Shown one piece after another: positions 1-12,217 of a stretch of DNA of 64,000 nt. Origin of the DNA: Impatiens glandulifera (lineage: Eukaryota > Streptophyta > Magnoliopsida > Ericales > Balsaminaceae). The stretch spans positions 26,343,616 through 26,407,615 of the forward strand of contig NC_061869.1 of assembly GCF_907164915.1 (NCBI RefSeq), read 5' to 3'. Position numbers and translations under genes: made by a program. The notes beneath the pieces are model-generated. The model did no database searches, was not told where the DNA came from, and saw only the letters and a program-made list of their open reading frames with translations. Every line of letters starts with the position of its first letter. Positions within the stretch are counted from its first letter, which is position 1.

Positions 1-11
1 CTTCTCGTTGG

Positions 12-810
12 CGATATATTTATAAGAGTAAATGTATATTTGGGTCAAATTGTGGGTAGACCTGCCCATAAACATAAAATGATTAAAAATATAATTAAAC
101 ATGCTATACGTATGTTTAAAACTTAAAACCTAACAAAACCAAGTAAAACTCTTTAACTAACTAGGCTAATAATAAGACATTATATTTTAAAATCAACACT
201 AAATTTAATGATAGCGGGACATTCTTAACAAATATAAGTTCGACTTTTTATGTAACTAATATATATATATATAATAATGCTTAATTTCAAAGTGTAGATT
301 GCGGGGTCGAATGTTGTAGTTATTTTGGATATATATGTGAGAGTAAATTGATATTTGGGTCGGATTGTGGGTTGACCTGCCCATAAATTTAAAACGGTTT
401 AAAATAAAAATGATATATGTATGTTTTTAACTTGCAACATAACAAAAACATGTAGAACACTTTAACCAAATGTGATTAATTTATGATTTGCCGATGAATA
501 ACATTCTGGTAACAATTGAAAGTGGTTAAAAAATATTAAAAAATATTTGATTGATCAAATTGTGAGGGTACGACGTTAAATGTTAAAAAATATGAATCAA
601 ATATTTGATTAACCAAAGTGAAAGTGAATGTCAAGAGATAAGAGGTTCATTGAGAAAAAAATATGAGAGAAGATGAGTTGTTTTATTAAAATGAATAGAA
701 TGTGAAATGTGAGAGTTTTATTTTAATATATTATTCGTGATTTATTTAAAAAATTTAAATAATAAATATTATTATAATTTTTTTATTAATTTTTTAAATT
801 TTATATAAAT
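12..810 (+). repeat. dispersed repeat R1
   Basis: Contains two related blocks (about 26-170 and 345-480). Each carries agagtaaa, tatttgggtc, gtgggt and cccataaa, and they are followed by a stretch with tattattcgtgattta. The family recurs at 11978-12760 and in inverted, shortened form at 18480-18948. It has no coding potential and its class is unknown to me. Confidence 0.6.
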
Positions 811-3667
811 GTGGAGATACAACGATAAAAAAAATATATATTTTGTAGAAACATTTTTATTTAAATTTAATTATCTTTCATATATGTTACTTTAAGAATT
901 TTAGTATACTTTTTTAAAACAAGCAAATTTAACACAATCTTAAATTTATGAATAACATATCCGCACAAGAAAATACTTAAAGTAGATTTATAGTTATAAA
1001 ATTTAAGAGATAAGAAAGATATGAATAAGATGTTACATTTTAGTAAAGAGATAAGATTTCAATTGTCTAGTAATACATGTAGATATGATTCATATTTTAT
1101 GCATATTTGAATTAAAGGAATGACTTATTTAACTCATATAAATTTAAATGTGAAACTAATCAAGATAAACACAAAAATGAAATATTTTGCAGAATCGTTT
1201 TAACATGACGATTTTCCATTTATGTTCCTTGATATACTTTCTTTTAAAACAAATCTACAAAATCTTTATTTTTTGAGAAGCATATCATAAGCAAGAAACT
1301 ATTTTAGGAGTTATAAATTTATTGTGATAAGTTTAAGAGACAACAATAGATTAACAAGTTGAAAAATTTATTTAAAATCATATTTTAGATTATCATATTT
1401 ATAATATATATATATATATAATATAATTTAAATTTAATGCATATTATAAATTTAAGAAATGACTTTTAATTAAAGTAATAAATTTAATTATTTTTGTATA
1501 ACTATAAATTAATCATTTAAATCAAAGACCATTTTAATTCAAAATAATTATAGATAAAATATAATAAGATGTACATTATATTAACCTAAATTTTATCAAA
1601 ATGAACTAGGAGATTCATCACAATAACAAATTTATCAACCCTTGTAACTTTTTAAATAAACATGTTTAAAAAAAACAAAAAAAAAAAATCTAAAAACATA
1701 GGATCTAACTCTTTCAAACTAAAACCTTTGAACTCAAACATAAAATAAAATTTTAAAATATTTTATAATAAAAAAAGATTGAAATTTGACTAAAGAACTT
1801 TCTAATTAGGTTTATATAAATATACAAAGTAAATGCAAGATTTAATTCAAATAAACTGTTTTTATATCAAAGCTAGTTCTTCCATGTTGGTAAATAATTA
1901 ATCTATCACAATTGGCTTCGAAAATAGGAATGAGAGAAGTAGGATTACTAATAGACATTACTCTCAACATTGGTCACATTGCATGGTCATGTTATTGACT
2001 ATTGAAATCTTGATAACGACCAATATATATATATATATAAATATGTATATATATAAATATATATATATATATATAACTAAAATCGATATTTAATTATTTA
2101 TGAATTAGAATCATGATAATACACCAAAAAAATACTATTTATTTAGAAAAAAATTATATATACACAAAATTGTACACGAGACCTTAGATCATAGTTAATC
2201 CTTGACCTAAACAATTAACTTATCACATTGTCATGGGATAAAGTTATTTTTGTCTCAAAATGAAAATAAAAAAAGGAAGGGGAAGAAATAGGGATTACCG
2301 ATAGACATCCGGTCATTAACCTCGCGTCGATGCCGCCATTTATAGAATCGATCGACGCCTTTAATCTCTGCATATGTAACTTTATTCATATCGCAACGTC
2401 TTCTTCTAAATTTTATTTATTTAGAGTAGTTATATATATATACACAAATTGAATGCAAGATATACTCCAAAGAAAATTATGTCGTTTTAGCTCATACACG
2501 TGCCTTTTTATTGTTTAAAAGAGAAGTCTTTCAATCATATTTTTATTTACGGCATACTACATTTATTTGAAATACATATATTGCGGTTAAAAGGTCGAAA
2601 GTGACTAATGTCACGAATACACGCGTGTCAAAACCCACTTATGTTAGGGATACAATATTTTTATGGGCTTATTTCGATGTATTCCAATTAGTAATTATAA
2701 AAAATTAAAGAAACTTTGATCCTAGTTTTAGACCTACAGTCATTTTACATGTATAACCCCTCATTAAAGCCCCATCTAAAACTAGTGTTGATATACTTTT
2801 TTTTTTTTAATTATACTGGTGTAAATTTCTAATTCGTGACAATGAAGACTTGAATTAGTGTGCACCCAAAATTTAACTATGAGTATATAAAGTGAGATGA
2901 TTAAATGATACTTAAATGAGTCTCTTTTTCACATAATATATTTAAATTTATTGTTTTAAAAATTAATATGACATTTTCTTTAGTTTATACATTTTATGTG
3001 AACTCTTCTTTGTAATACTATGTAATAACACTTATTAATACATAAAAAAAAATGTTTGTGATATTTAAATAGTATTAAGGCATTTATGATTGATGTCATA
3101 AAACAATTATTCATTATTGCTGGTACTTCATGATTTGTTCTCTTAATAAATTATTCATAATTTTATTTTGGTAATTGATATACTAAATACTTATAAAATT
3201 ATTATTTGTTTGTTCAAATCAAATAATATAAAATAAATGTCTAGAATCATTTAGGACTAGTCTCATGATCATAAGACTAATGATTTTTTTAGATGCGAAC
3301 TAACTGTTTTTTATGTTAACATCACCTATCTTATGTAAGGATCATGCATAATTAGGGAATTACGATATTATAAGTAACAAAAATATGGTACCGTAAGGTG
3401 TGGTACCGATATCAAAATAATTTGTATGGTAAAGGTATGAGATTTTTAAATTTTTTGTATATTAAGATATACCGAAATAATATTTATTAATTAATATATA
3501 TATATATATAATACTTATGAGGAAATAAGTTTAATTAAAGAAACAAAAACTTTAAAAATGAAATTAAAATATAATTATAATGTATTATTATTATTCAATA
3601 TATGTTATATATATCTTAACGATAAGATTGAACAAATATTCAATCCAATTTTCAATATTTTAGAGCG

Positions 3668-3843
3668 GTGGAAAGGAGTGAAACTAAGTACTCAATCCTT
3701 TCAATTATTGTCAATGATATTTTTATAATTTCATCCTCAATGGTTGCTAGTGAGTCTGATTTTAACTTGGGTAGAATGATAGTTAATATTTTTAAGAGTA
3801 ATTTGAGTCTTAAAATGGTGGAGGCATTTGTGTGCACAAATTG
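3668..3843 (+). pseudogene. hAT transposase dimerisation-domain remnant
   Basis: The plus-strand frame gives the signature of the hAT C-terminal dimerisation domain: KYSIL, then an S-rich VASESxFN-like core, then SLKMVEAFVC. In functional transposases this region mediates dimerisation. Only about 58 codons remain and a stop follows CTN, so it is a dead fragment. The equivalent in copy 2 is at 16026-16229. Confidence 0.6.
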
Positions 3844-4100
3844 ACTAAAAGTGATGAATTCAACATAAGAAAGCATCCTACATAAGATGAACTTGAATTG
3901 TTCAATTAAAATGAACAAATTAAAAAAATTGAGAATTTTTTATTAATTAAATCTAAATTAACTAATATTTATTATTATTATAATTATTATTATCTAACAT
4001 GAATTGTATTATCAATTTATAAAACAAATCGTAGATACAAATGTGATTGAAGACCGTTCTGAATCTCTATCCACTTTAGCCTAACTTAAATACTATACAC

Positions 4101-4712
4101 CAATTAATCTTATGGCTCGCCTTCTAGGAAAGACTCAGCACTCGTGATCATATCAGCAAGTATATGAGCATCCCGGATACAAGCATATTTAGGAGCTGTT
4201 GTATTGCTTCGGAGTTTTGAGACAGATTCTATAAAATCCTAGAGCTGATCAGTTTCCCGAGCGAATGGAATAAAATCAAAGAAGCGGCACTACTCAAAGC
4301 CAAGGGAAATAGATTTGCAACAAGCATGTTCAAGTACGCTTTGGAGGAGTGGTGTATAACATTTGGCAAGAATGGAATGGAAGGGTATATGACAGAACCC
4401 GCAGGAGCATTGAAGAGTTATGAAATTATATTATATCGGATCGCAGCGCTCTTGCAGGAACATGGAGAAAAATTCTAAGCACAGAGCAGAACTAGAATAT
4501 CTGCATGAACTGGAATTTACTGTTTTTTAAATACACTAGAATTGAAAGCATTGTAATCAGATAATTCATTTACGTTTTTAGCTTTTTAGCTTTTATTCAG
4601 AATGTTATGACTTCAAAATAATTATAGGCATGTCTAGAATAATCTCTTAAACTCGTGGTTTTTTCCCTTTTTGAGAATATTTAATGAAATAACGCTAAGT
4701 TATTTTAAAAAA
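4101..4712 (+). mobile_element. LINE 3' fragment inside the hAT remnant
   Basis: Flanked by a perfect 13-bp direct repeat AAATACTATACAC (4088-4100 and 4713-4725) and ending in an A-rich tail after taatgaaat, as expected for a 5'-truncated LINE made by target-primed reverse transcription. It is the same insertion as 16462-17114 but has lost about 50 bp near 4183. The coding remnant is the end of a LINE ORF2. Confidence 0.7.
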
Positions 4713-4967
4713 AAATACTATACACTTATATTTATTCTTGATAATTTCAGTTTCTATATTTAATTTTTAACGTCAGTTAGTTTTTAAAAATGTTAGATTT
4801 AAAAAAGAATGTTTTATTTTATAATAAATAACTTTAATTTTTGATTTTGTGTAACGTTTATTTAGTAACTATATTAAATTATTTTTTTTAAGTTATTATG
4901 TTTTTTCAGATATGAAATGTATAATATCGATATCGTACCGAAATTAAGGTATACCATTACACAGGAG

Positions 4968-6107
4968 GAGGTGTAGCCATTAAACAGAGTGTGTCGTTGA
5001 ATTTTGATTTTGACGACGTCGGCAAGTTTCAATCAAATGACCTGTAAAGTTGCAAATCTTACAAAACAAACCCGATCGAAAAACATTAATCGCATAACCA
5101 AAACGATTACACAATTGACATTGCATTTTATTTCTATTGGGTCTACGAGGCCCATGACCCAAAGTAAAAGGCCCATTAGTTGAAGGACACCCTAACCCGA
5201 TAGTAGAAGCTCGATCAGAGTGTGAAAATTTAGATGAACTTGAAGACCCATTTATTTGATATCCATTAGAATTATCGGAGCTTAATCTATTGACGGTTTC
5301 ATTTTATACACTATAATCACTCGTAAAGGATACCGAAAGTCTCGATCATTGGAAGTGAGATGGTTTCGAAATCCTTCTCGATCCAAAAGCAAGATTAACG
5401 GTTTGAGAGTTAGAGTGGAGTGATTCAAGGCGAATCTCATGTGTAAGAAGAATTCCTTGGACGTCTTCGATGGAGATGAGGTCGGTGTGAGTGGGTACAG
5501 CTACAGTGAGAGATTCGTATTCAGGACCAAGTCCTCCCGAAGCATAAAGGATGAAATCTTCTGGAGATATGTTTTTCTCAACACTAGAGAGACTATCGAT
5601 GATTAATTTTATTTTCAATAAATATTCGGCCATCGGGAGTGAGTCCTTCTTTACCATCTGAAGTTGAAGACGAAGGTGCATTAAACGAACTTGAGAGGCG
5701 AATGTGCATTCTAAAGAAGACCAAAGGTCTTTAGATTTAGTGCATGATTCACCAACCACTTAGGCTAGGATGGATTCTGAAAAAGTAGAGAGAAGTCATG
5801 AAAGGATCCTCTGATCTTGTTCCTCCTAAATTGTAAAATCAATATTTGGAATGAGGGCACTAGACCCATCAGCAGTATCGGCTTGGAAAAAGGCTTCAGG
5901 GGCAGAATTAGTTCAAGTAACATATAGATATAGGCCATAACCTTTTAGGTAGGTCAGATGTGACATTTCCAAATAAGAAAAGTTTTTATGATCGAGTTTA
6001 ATGAATGTGAGATTGTGAAAGAGATGACTCGTTGAAGCGAAAAAAAGATGAAGAAGAGGCCATGGATACAGAGGTTTGTTAAAACGAATAATAGCTCTGA
6101 TACTAAG
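4968..6107 (-). pseudogene. M-family copia gag fragment (block copy A)
   Basis: The minus strand encodes a Ty1/copia Gag of the UBN2 type at 5346-5759 (LRLQLQMVKK, GGLGPEYESL). Past it, at 4980-5162, is a zinc knuckle with spacing CxxCxxxxHxxxxC (CKICNFTGHLIETC). Stops separate these parts. The rest of the element is missing: it is cut at about 4968 where the 5-kb duplication ends, whereas block copy B continues through RT and RNase H. Confidence 0.7.
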
Positions 6108-6462
6108 TTAGAAAAGATAAGTAAACAAGAACTTGATGTAGATTAAGAATGTATTTCTGTGTGTTATTAAAATTACAAGAGTATAAATTTATACAAAAAT
6201 AAGAGAAACTAAAAGGTTAGAATATGTAAAGATTTTAAGTACACTTAATAGATGAAATATGAAAATCAAGAGACTAAGTGTGTTTCTCTTTAATTGTAGA
6301 GTCTTTAATAAGGAGTTTGGTAAGAGTACTATAAGATATAACATATAAAATATATTTAAACATAAGTTAGTGTTAGAACATACAAAACCGTTTATAATTT
6401 TGCTCAACTTTTTCAACAGGCCAAACAAATAATATAAGCTCTTTAAAGTAGCCAACAATTAC
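6108..6462 (-). repeat. probable 5' LTR region of M copia (copy A)
   Basis: Lies just upstream, on the minus strand, of a primer-site-like sequence (TAGTATCAGAGC read on the minus strand near 6092-6106) and of gag. It matches 42239-42575. Exact TG...CA ends could not be fixed, so the limits are approximate. Confidence 0.35.
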
Positions 6463-6504
6463 GAGTTTTGAATATTTATTCTAAATAATCAAAAAGGAAG
6501 AAAT

Positions 6505-7623
6505 TGTTAGAACTTATGAAAAGTTTAATGAATAGAAAATATACAGTTGGAGATGAACTCTTTTTTACCAGGGTATGGAACATATCCGACTAGTTCAATC
6601 TCTTGAAAAACGTAAAGCTACCATATATCTCCAACGGACAGATCATTCAAACAATTTGAAGATAATGAATCCATTGAAGATAACGTGTTAAGACAAAAAA
6701 AATATTCCTTGGTAATATGTAAAAGAAGGTTCTGAAACTAGGCATGAGGCAGGATAATGATTATCTGACCTTACCAAAGTCCACAAGTAACATTTAAGAG
6801 GCAGACTGTCATGTGTACAAAGACAATGCGTGCAAGTTACCTAATCCAGACCAGCACGACTCCTTTTGACCAATCACCGGATAAATGAGAAATATGATCG
6901 TTGTCATATTTCCATTATAAAAAGTGGAAGCTGGAGAGCTGAAGAATAGTCAGACGCTCCAGGACGTGCTATCAGATTACAAAGTTAGAGAGAGAAAAAC
7001 TCCTTGCGCGATCCTTTCACTCTTGCGAACATACCTTGAGAAATCTACCAAGCTATTGAGTGATATGAACGAACTGAAAAGTTCTGTGTATTTACATATT
7101 TGTAAAAGTGTATTACAATACGGTATAAGTATTGTAATGTGAACATCGAGCAGTAAATAAGACTCGATTGTGTTGTGAAATATTCTTTAGTGAATATCCT
7201 TCTCACTGTTTGAGAAGAAGGGGTGAAGTAGGAGTTTTATCTCCGAACATCCATAAAATCTGTGTCTTGTGTTCTTCATTTCTTTTCGGTCACCAAACCA
7301 ACCGAACCGGTTTTCTCCCAAACCAACCGAACCAGTTTTCCCTTAAACCAACCGAACTGGTTTTCCCTTAAACCAACCGAACTAGTTTTCCTATCATTCC
7401 AACCAATTCTTCTTCATTATCTTCTTTAACTGATCTTTGTGTGTTGCTTCAAGCTGAAACAATCTATTTCCGCACTTGAACCCGGTTTAAGAGTTTGTGA
7501 CAGTTTGTGTGGTGTTAAGACCGATGTTAATTCTTAACTGAATTAGTGCCAACCGTTTTGTGTGTTTTAAGAGGTCTCCTTTTGCCAGACCCCGGTCCTC
7601 TATCGGCGATCCTGATCCTAACA
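6505..7623 (+). repeat. K-family-like LTR (block copy A)
   Basis: Preceded by the polypurine tract aaaaaggaagaaat and the same 3'-UTR motif (ttttgaatatttattc) that precedes the 3' LTRs of elements 1 and 2. It begins tgttag and ends gatcctaaca like the K LTRs. It has a TATA box (TATAAAAA, 6916-6923) and four 25-bp CCGG-rich repeats. No internal region follows, so it is the 3' LTR of an element whose body was lost. It is shorter than its copy at 42636-44699. Confidence 0.7.
7295..7394 (+). repeat. 25-bp minisatellite, four units, in the LTR
   Basis: Units start at 7295, 7320, 7345 and 7370. Each is a variant of aaaccaaccgaaccggtttt followed by about five pyrimidine-rich bases. The same array stands at 44372-44471. 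Confidence 0.8.
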
Positions 7624-8711
7624 AGAGTAAATATTAGTTGTCATTTTATTTGAAATACTATAATAATAATGGAGACTAAAATTTGAAGGTGGTATTATTT
7701 TTAAGTTTGAAAGGTTTGAGAGCTTGTTTGAGGTTGTAAGGTTATTTGAAAAGATAAAAATTCCTTATATAAAAAAGTTAGCTCTTAACTCATTATGTTA
7801 TTTAGGAGGTAGTTTAAGTGGTTTCCATTTTTCCATTTCTATATCTCAATGTCTAAGAGTTAAAAACAAACTTAACTTTTCTTTCAAATCTTTTTCCCTC
7901 CGATGGCCTTTTTAGTAATGGAGGGTGCCTTGTTTTCCTTTTTATCACGTAGTTTTGAGTTAATGTTGCGTTTTGTTCGACCCGGCATCCTATTTAGCCA
8001 GATCGATTTTTCGTCTCGGATATTTATAGTCTGAATAACAATTTCAATCATTGGTGGGTCGTTTGCTTCTCATACTTTCCGATTGTCTATAGTCTAAAAC
8101 AAATGTTAAAGACCGTTTTTAGTGCAAAGATAGTTGCGGTGCACCTGTTACAAATGCGCAATTTTTTTTGTAGTGTATGATCAAAAATAGTATTAAAAGA
8201 TACATGTAAAATGGTCCCTAGATTAAAGATAAATTTTAAAAACTTTTTAAAAGAACAAGTTAATTTTATAATTTATTGGAAGAACAATTTAGGCCTTGTT
8301 CGGATTGGGGTTATTGAAATAACCTAGAGGGGGAAAATGAGTAATGATTGGTGATGATTTTGAGGAAATGAGAATATTTTTGGTAAAATTACTTAAAGGG
8401 TATTGATATATAATAATAAAATAATAAATAGTAATTTAAAATAAAGGGTATTTTAGTATTTTGGGTAATGAATTGAGTGATGTGATTGAGGAGAGGGGGA
8501 GTGAAAAAATATTTGAGTGGGTTGGGTTATTTAAATAACCCAAACCGAACAAGGCCTTAGTTACAAAACAAATTTTGGAACAACTAATTATATTGAGAAT
8601 ACATCAAAAACAAACAATACTTTATGCATAAAAACAAACGAGATTTAGTATAATGAAGCAAACACATCATGGGAGAGAAACAAATAATGCAGCAGTTGAT
8701 TATCTATTTCA
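7624..8711 (+). repeat. non-coding tail of block copy A
   Basis: Matches 44700-45520. No convincing gene is present. Around 8160-8175 it reads ttttttttgtagtg, which looks like the end of a CACTA transposon in reverse (CACTACAAAAAA), but I cannot find a partner end. The only large difference between the copies is the MITE at 8292-8556. Confidence 0.5.
8292..8556. mobile_element. 265-bp MITE, PIF/Harbinger (Tourist)-like
   Basis: Ends are inverted repeats of about 30 bp: ggccttgttcgg on the left and ccgaacaaggcc on the right, extending through ttgggttatt-type sequence. It is flanked by the 3-bp target duplication TTA (8289-8291 and 8557-8559). Block copy B near 45366-45372 has the uninterrupted site with a single TTA. 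It has no coding capacity. The TTA duplication points to PIF/Harbinger mobilisation. Confidence 0.9.
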
Positions 8712-9258
8712 AACCAAATGAATGTGAATAATGTACAACTTTAACATTTCTTTTAGTTCTAGAGAATATTTTTGACCCTTGTAATTAGACTTTTTTTTTA
8801 AATTACATTGAATATAAAGGTCATTGAAGAACAAAAAAAATACAACTTAAATAAAAGAAAAATGTCAAATGAAAAAAAAAGCATAATGCTGTCTAATTTA
8901 TTTCATTTAGTAAAAAATGTAATCACAATTAATTTGTTAAGACACTTGTATAAATTTATAATTCATAAATAATATTTAATTTTGAAATAAAAAATATTAA
9001 TATACAAACACACAAAATATTTGAGTAAACTAAATTTCATCAATCCATCTCAAAAGTAACATTGAAATATAGATATTATATTATATATAGTATATATCAT
9101 TATTGACTTACAGTTTATAAAATTCATATATATATAATCATATCAAAGTCGGGTATCTTTATAAACGAAAATAAAGTTACATTATAATAAAATATTTAAT
9201 ATTAGATGTGATTGTACTACAAATGTTGTATCCTTAATCACGTCATTGTCTGAGGGCA
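8712..9258. other. AT-rich intergenic DNA, 3' of the host gene
   Basis: No gene, strong repeat or RNA is seen. The part next to 9258 should contain the 3' UTR and polyadenylation signals of the minus-strand gene; the A/T-rich sequence offers many weak signals and none stands out. Confidence 0.4.
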
Positions 9259-11141
9259 TTAACGGTTAAAACGTTCATGAAGAATATGATCATCGTCAAA
9301 GGTGTTATTAACATAACTATCTTGGTTGTGAGACACTTGATTGTGAAGAAGTGAATTGTCACTGAAGTCTACCACTGGTGACTCATCACTAAATAAGTGT
9401 TGCTCAATGTTTCGTAGTATTTCATCGTTGTTGTTTACTCTTCCATTGAATTGTACATTTTCCTCTTGTATAGAAGGCATAACATTTGACATGAATGGAA
9501 TTTGGTCGCTCATTGGTAGGGTGTTAGGTGCACCACATGTTTCTATTGTATCACCGAAATTGTTGACAATGGAACTTTGTTGGTAATGCATACCTACAAG
9601 TAATAGAAGAAACAAAATAAGCAAATCATAGTTCTGTTTATTGCATATATGAGTAATAAGTTACCTGGATTTTGTAATGATGAGTCATGTATCTGAATAG
9701 AGTTCGGGTGATCATGCATCTGAATAGAGTTCGAATGCATCGAATGTAGGTTGTAGTTAGTCTGGTCATTTTGTGGAGGAAACATTTGGGGCAATGGGTC
9801 ATATTGTGGAGGTAACATTTGGGGTAATGGATCTGACATCTCTAGAGAGGGTACAGACTGGGGCAATATTCCCATACCAAATTGGATATTTGAAGTATTC
9901 GAATTGTTGGGTTGGAAGTACGGAAATTCTATCACGGGAAACACATTTTTACTAATATCCATCAAACGAGAATCACTTTGCAAGAGCGTCTCATAGTGTT
10001 TATCAAGTGTTCCAGGAGGAAATGTGACATGATGAATCCTAGAAAACAAAATTTAATCAAGATAAAATTGATGTATCTTAATTGACCCAATTTTGCATGG
10101 GATTTGAAGCTCAATCCTTGACTATGAAATATTAAGTTGATATTAAATATGTATAACAAATATGAAATGAGACATCATTCCACTTTTGTTACACTATTCT
10201 TTGTATAAGGTATATTCGTTTTTTTAATTAAAATTAAATTTACCTGAAAATGGATGCTTGACCTTGTGTGAAATCAAATGACTCCTCCCAAGTTGTTTTC
10301 CTCATCGGTACTGGGTCACGCTCTCGAAAGAATAGAGGAGATTTGTTCAACTAAAAAAATAAAAGGCATATTATCATAAAATCTCACTTTTTCAATCAAA
10401 TCATGTTTCAAGTTTAGATTTATTTTGATAATTAATTAAACTATCAAATGGAGCATATTAAAAAATAAAGAATGGAATGGTAGCTCTAACCAATAATTCT
10501 AAAGTTCCGGGTTGATTCTCAATCATAGTGGCCCTCATTGCATCGATGTCACTAAAATGAATCTCCATCTTACTTTTTAAGTTATTTTCCAAAATTTCCC
10601 ATGCGATTTTCTTAGTTGAATAGTAACATTTGGCCTTCAACTCACCTTCGTATCTTAAAAGTTTCTGCACAATCATTAATCTAAGTTAATTAGTATTAGT
10701 GCAATTCCAAATATTATCTAAAGAAACGATTATATGATCAACCTCTTAACGAGAGTCAATCTTTTATTTTAACCCAATAACTATTATAACAAATTGTCAA
10801 AAAATTGTAAATGGTCTAGAAGAAATCAAATATAACTAAACACAACAGCATAATCAATGGAAAACAAGATTTTGTGATCCAACAAAAACCTCACCTCCCA
10901 ATTGCCAATCTTGAGCAATATTATTGGAAAATTGGTAGCTTTATACTTTTCTTGGGTTGATTTGGGCATTTCGAACTTTTCTAGGAAATGTACTTCATTA
11001 ATACCCAATTCCATGTTATGTCCGGAGCCCTCCAAAAAATTAAATGTATTTATTAAATACTAAAATAAAAGGAAGTGTGGACAAATGATATTTATAATTG
11101 CATACCACTGTCATGTTTGAAGAATCTATTCCATCCTCCAT
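9259..11141 (-). CDS. six-exon host gene, TRF2/HOY1 PH-like family protein
   Basis: Exons on the minus strand: 11141-11106, 11029-10895, 10664-10491, 10350-10244, 10038-9665 and 9593-9259. All introns are GT..AG, the phases join (an AG|G arginine codon and a G|GT glycine codon), and 1161 nt encode 386 residues plus a stop. Landmarks are KATNFP and KIGNWE (residues about 39-57), RYEGELKAKCYY, KSKMEIHFSDI, ENQPGTLEL (58-115), SPLFFRERDPVP, then FDFTQGQASIFR, FPPGTLDKHYE, and a proline/glutamine/asparagine-rich tail. I recognise a plant family of unknown function; I believe its core is called the TRF2/HOY1 PH-like domain, probably nuclear. The start ATG is the first in frame, with a short exon 1. 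It is the only intact host gene in the window, and transposons lie on both sides. Confidence 0.75.
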
Positions 11142-11208
11142 TAGACCAAATGTATTTCTCTTTCGATATCTCTGATCTATATATGCTTAAAACATATATT
11201 CGTTGCTA

Positions 11209-11216
11209 TATTTATA
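11209..11216 (-). promoter_or_regulatory. TATA box of the host gene
   Basis: TATAAATA on the minus strand, about 68 bp before the predicted ATG at 11141. This leaves a 5' UTR of about 35-45 nt. No other TATA match is as well placed. Confidence 0.5.
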
Positions 11217-11977
11217 GGGCAAGCTCATGAGTTAGAGAATAACATGAAAAAGAAGGATAGCAAGTTGAGATTTTGCTTCAAAACACTTTATTTTTTGATG
11301 GGTTCAAATTTAATGCGAAAGAGAAGAGGATAGATAATTATTTAAGATTAGAGGATAGATAATTATTTAAGATTTTGCTTTAAACAAACTATTTTGTAAA
11401 TTATTTTGAAATCAACTACTTTGAGTTTTTTTATTCGAATTTATGTTTTAGAATAGCTAGCATGTGCCGCCAGTAATAATCATTTTGATTTTATTTTTAA
11501 GTAAAAATATTCATTTAAATTTATTTAAAATTAGATATTTCACTATGTTTGATAAGAAAATTGAATTTTATTAAGAATACAATATTTATCAAAGTGAATT
11601 TATTTTAAGAGTCAACAAAATAAATATTTTTGGTATATTTTTAATTAATATATATATATATATATATAATAAAATTGAATTCATAGATGAAGTGATAAGA
11701 ATCGTTCTGTTATTAATATAATGAAGTTTATGAGTTCAATTTTTATTAATAAAAATATATTAAATTGAATTAGTTTTCAAGATTATAAATATATATATTA
11801 AAAATAGTAGATTTGACTTCGAAACATTTTATCAACTATTTTATTTGAATAATTTAATATATTAATTGAACAATTTAATTATTGTCACGTATAACCATGT
11901 TAGGTATAACCATGTTAGGTTGAAGACTACTACTTATATCTTAAAATAAATTTACTATGGGATTTTATACCAACTTG
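11217..11977. other. AT-rich intergenic DNA, 5' of the host gene
   Basis: Holds upstream sequence of the minus-strand gene and a (TA)n run near 11649-11668. A 24-bp stretch ending in gataattatttaagat is repeated at about 11331-11378. No gene is seen. Confidence 0.4.
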
Positions 11978-12184
11978 ATATATATAAAAAAAGAGTAAAT
12001 GCATATTTGGGTCGAATTGTGGGTAGAACGGCCCATAAACATAAAATGATTAAAAATATTATTAAAAATGTTATATTTATGTTTAAAACATAAAACCTAA
12101 CAAAACCAAGTACAACTCATTAAACTAAATTTAATGATAGCGGGACATTCTTAACAAATATAAATTCGACTTTTTATGTAACTA

Positions 12185-12217
<33 letters not shown>

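Larger units (their letters stand above)
12..4957 (+). repeat. 5-kb segmental duplication, copy 1
   Basis: Matches 11978-17337 in the same orientation almost throughout, with scattered substitutions and indels. The copies begin alike (agagtaaatg, tatttgggtc) and end alike (atatgaaatgtataat followed by a taccgaaatt run). Copy 2 has about 450 extra bases near 12740-13190. No protein gene is visible in 860-3350 beyond AT-rich DNA and short (TA)n tracts. The match may extend left of the window. Confidence 0.85.
3353..4957 (+). mobile_element. hAT element remnant, right end missing
   Basis: Starts with tagggaattacgatat, the same terminus as the fuller copy at 15682-17449. It runs to 4957, where it is cut off against the M copia fragment. 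Inside are a short hAT transposase C-terminal remnant and a LINE insertion. Confidence 0.5.

Noticed and set aside
6924..7142. 72-codon ORF within LTR copy A, after the TATA box
   Set aside because: Not open in the same way in LTR copy B and made of leader sequence; no domain.
11641..11670. CRISPR-like or short tandem arrays among the AT-rich tracts
   Set aside because: These are simple TA or AT-rich runs in eukaryotic DNA; there are no regularly spaced repeats with unique spacers anywhere in the window.
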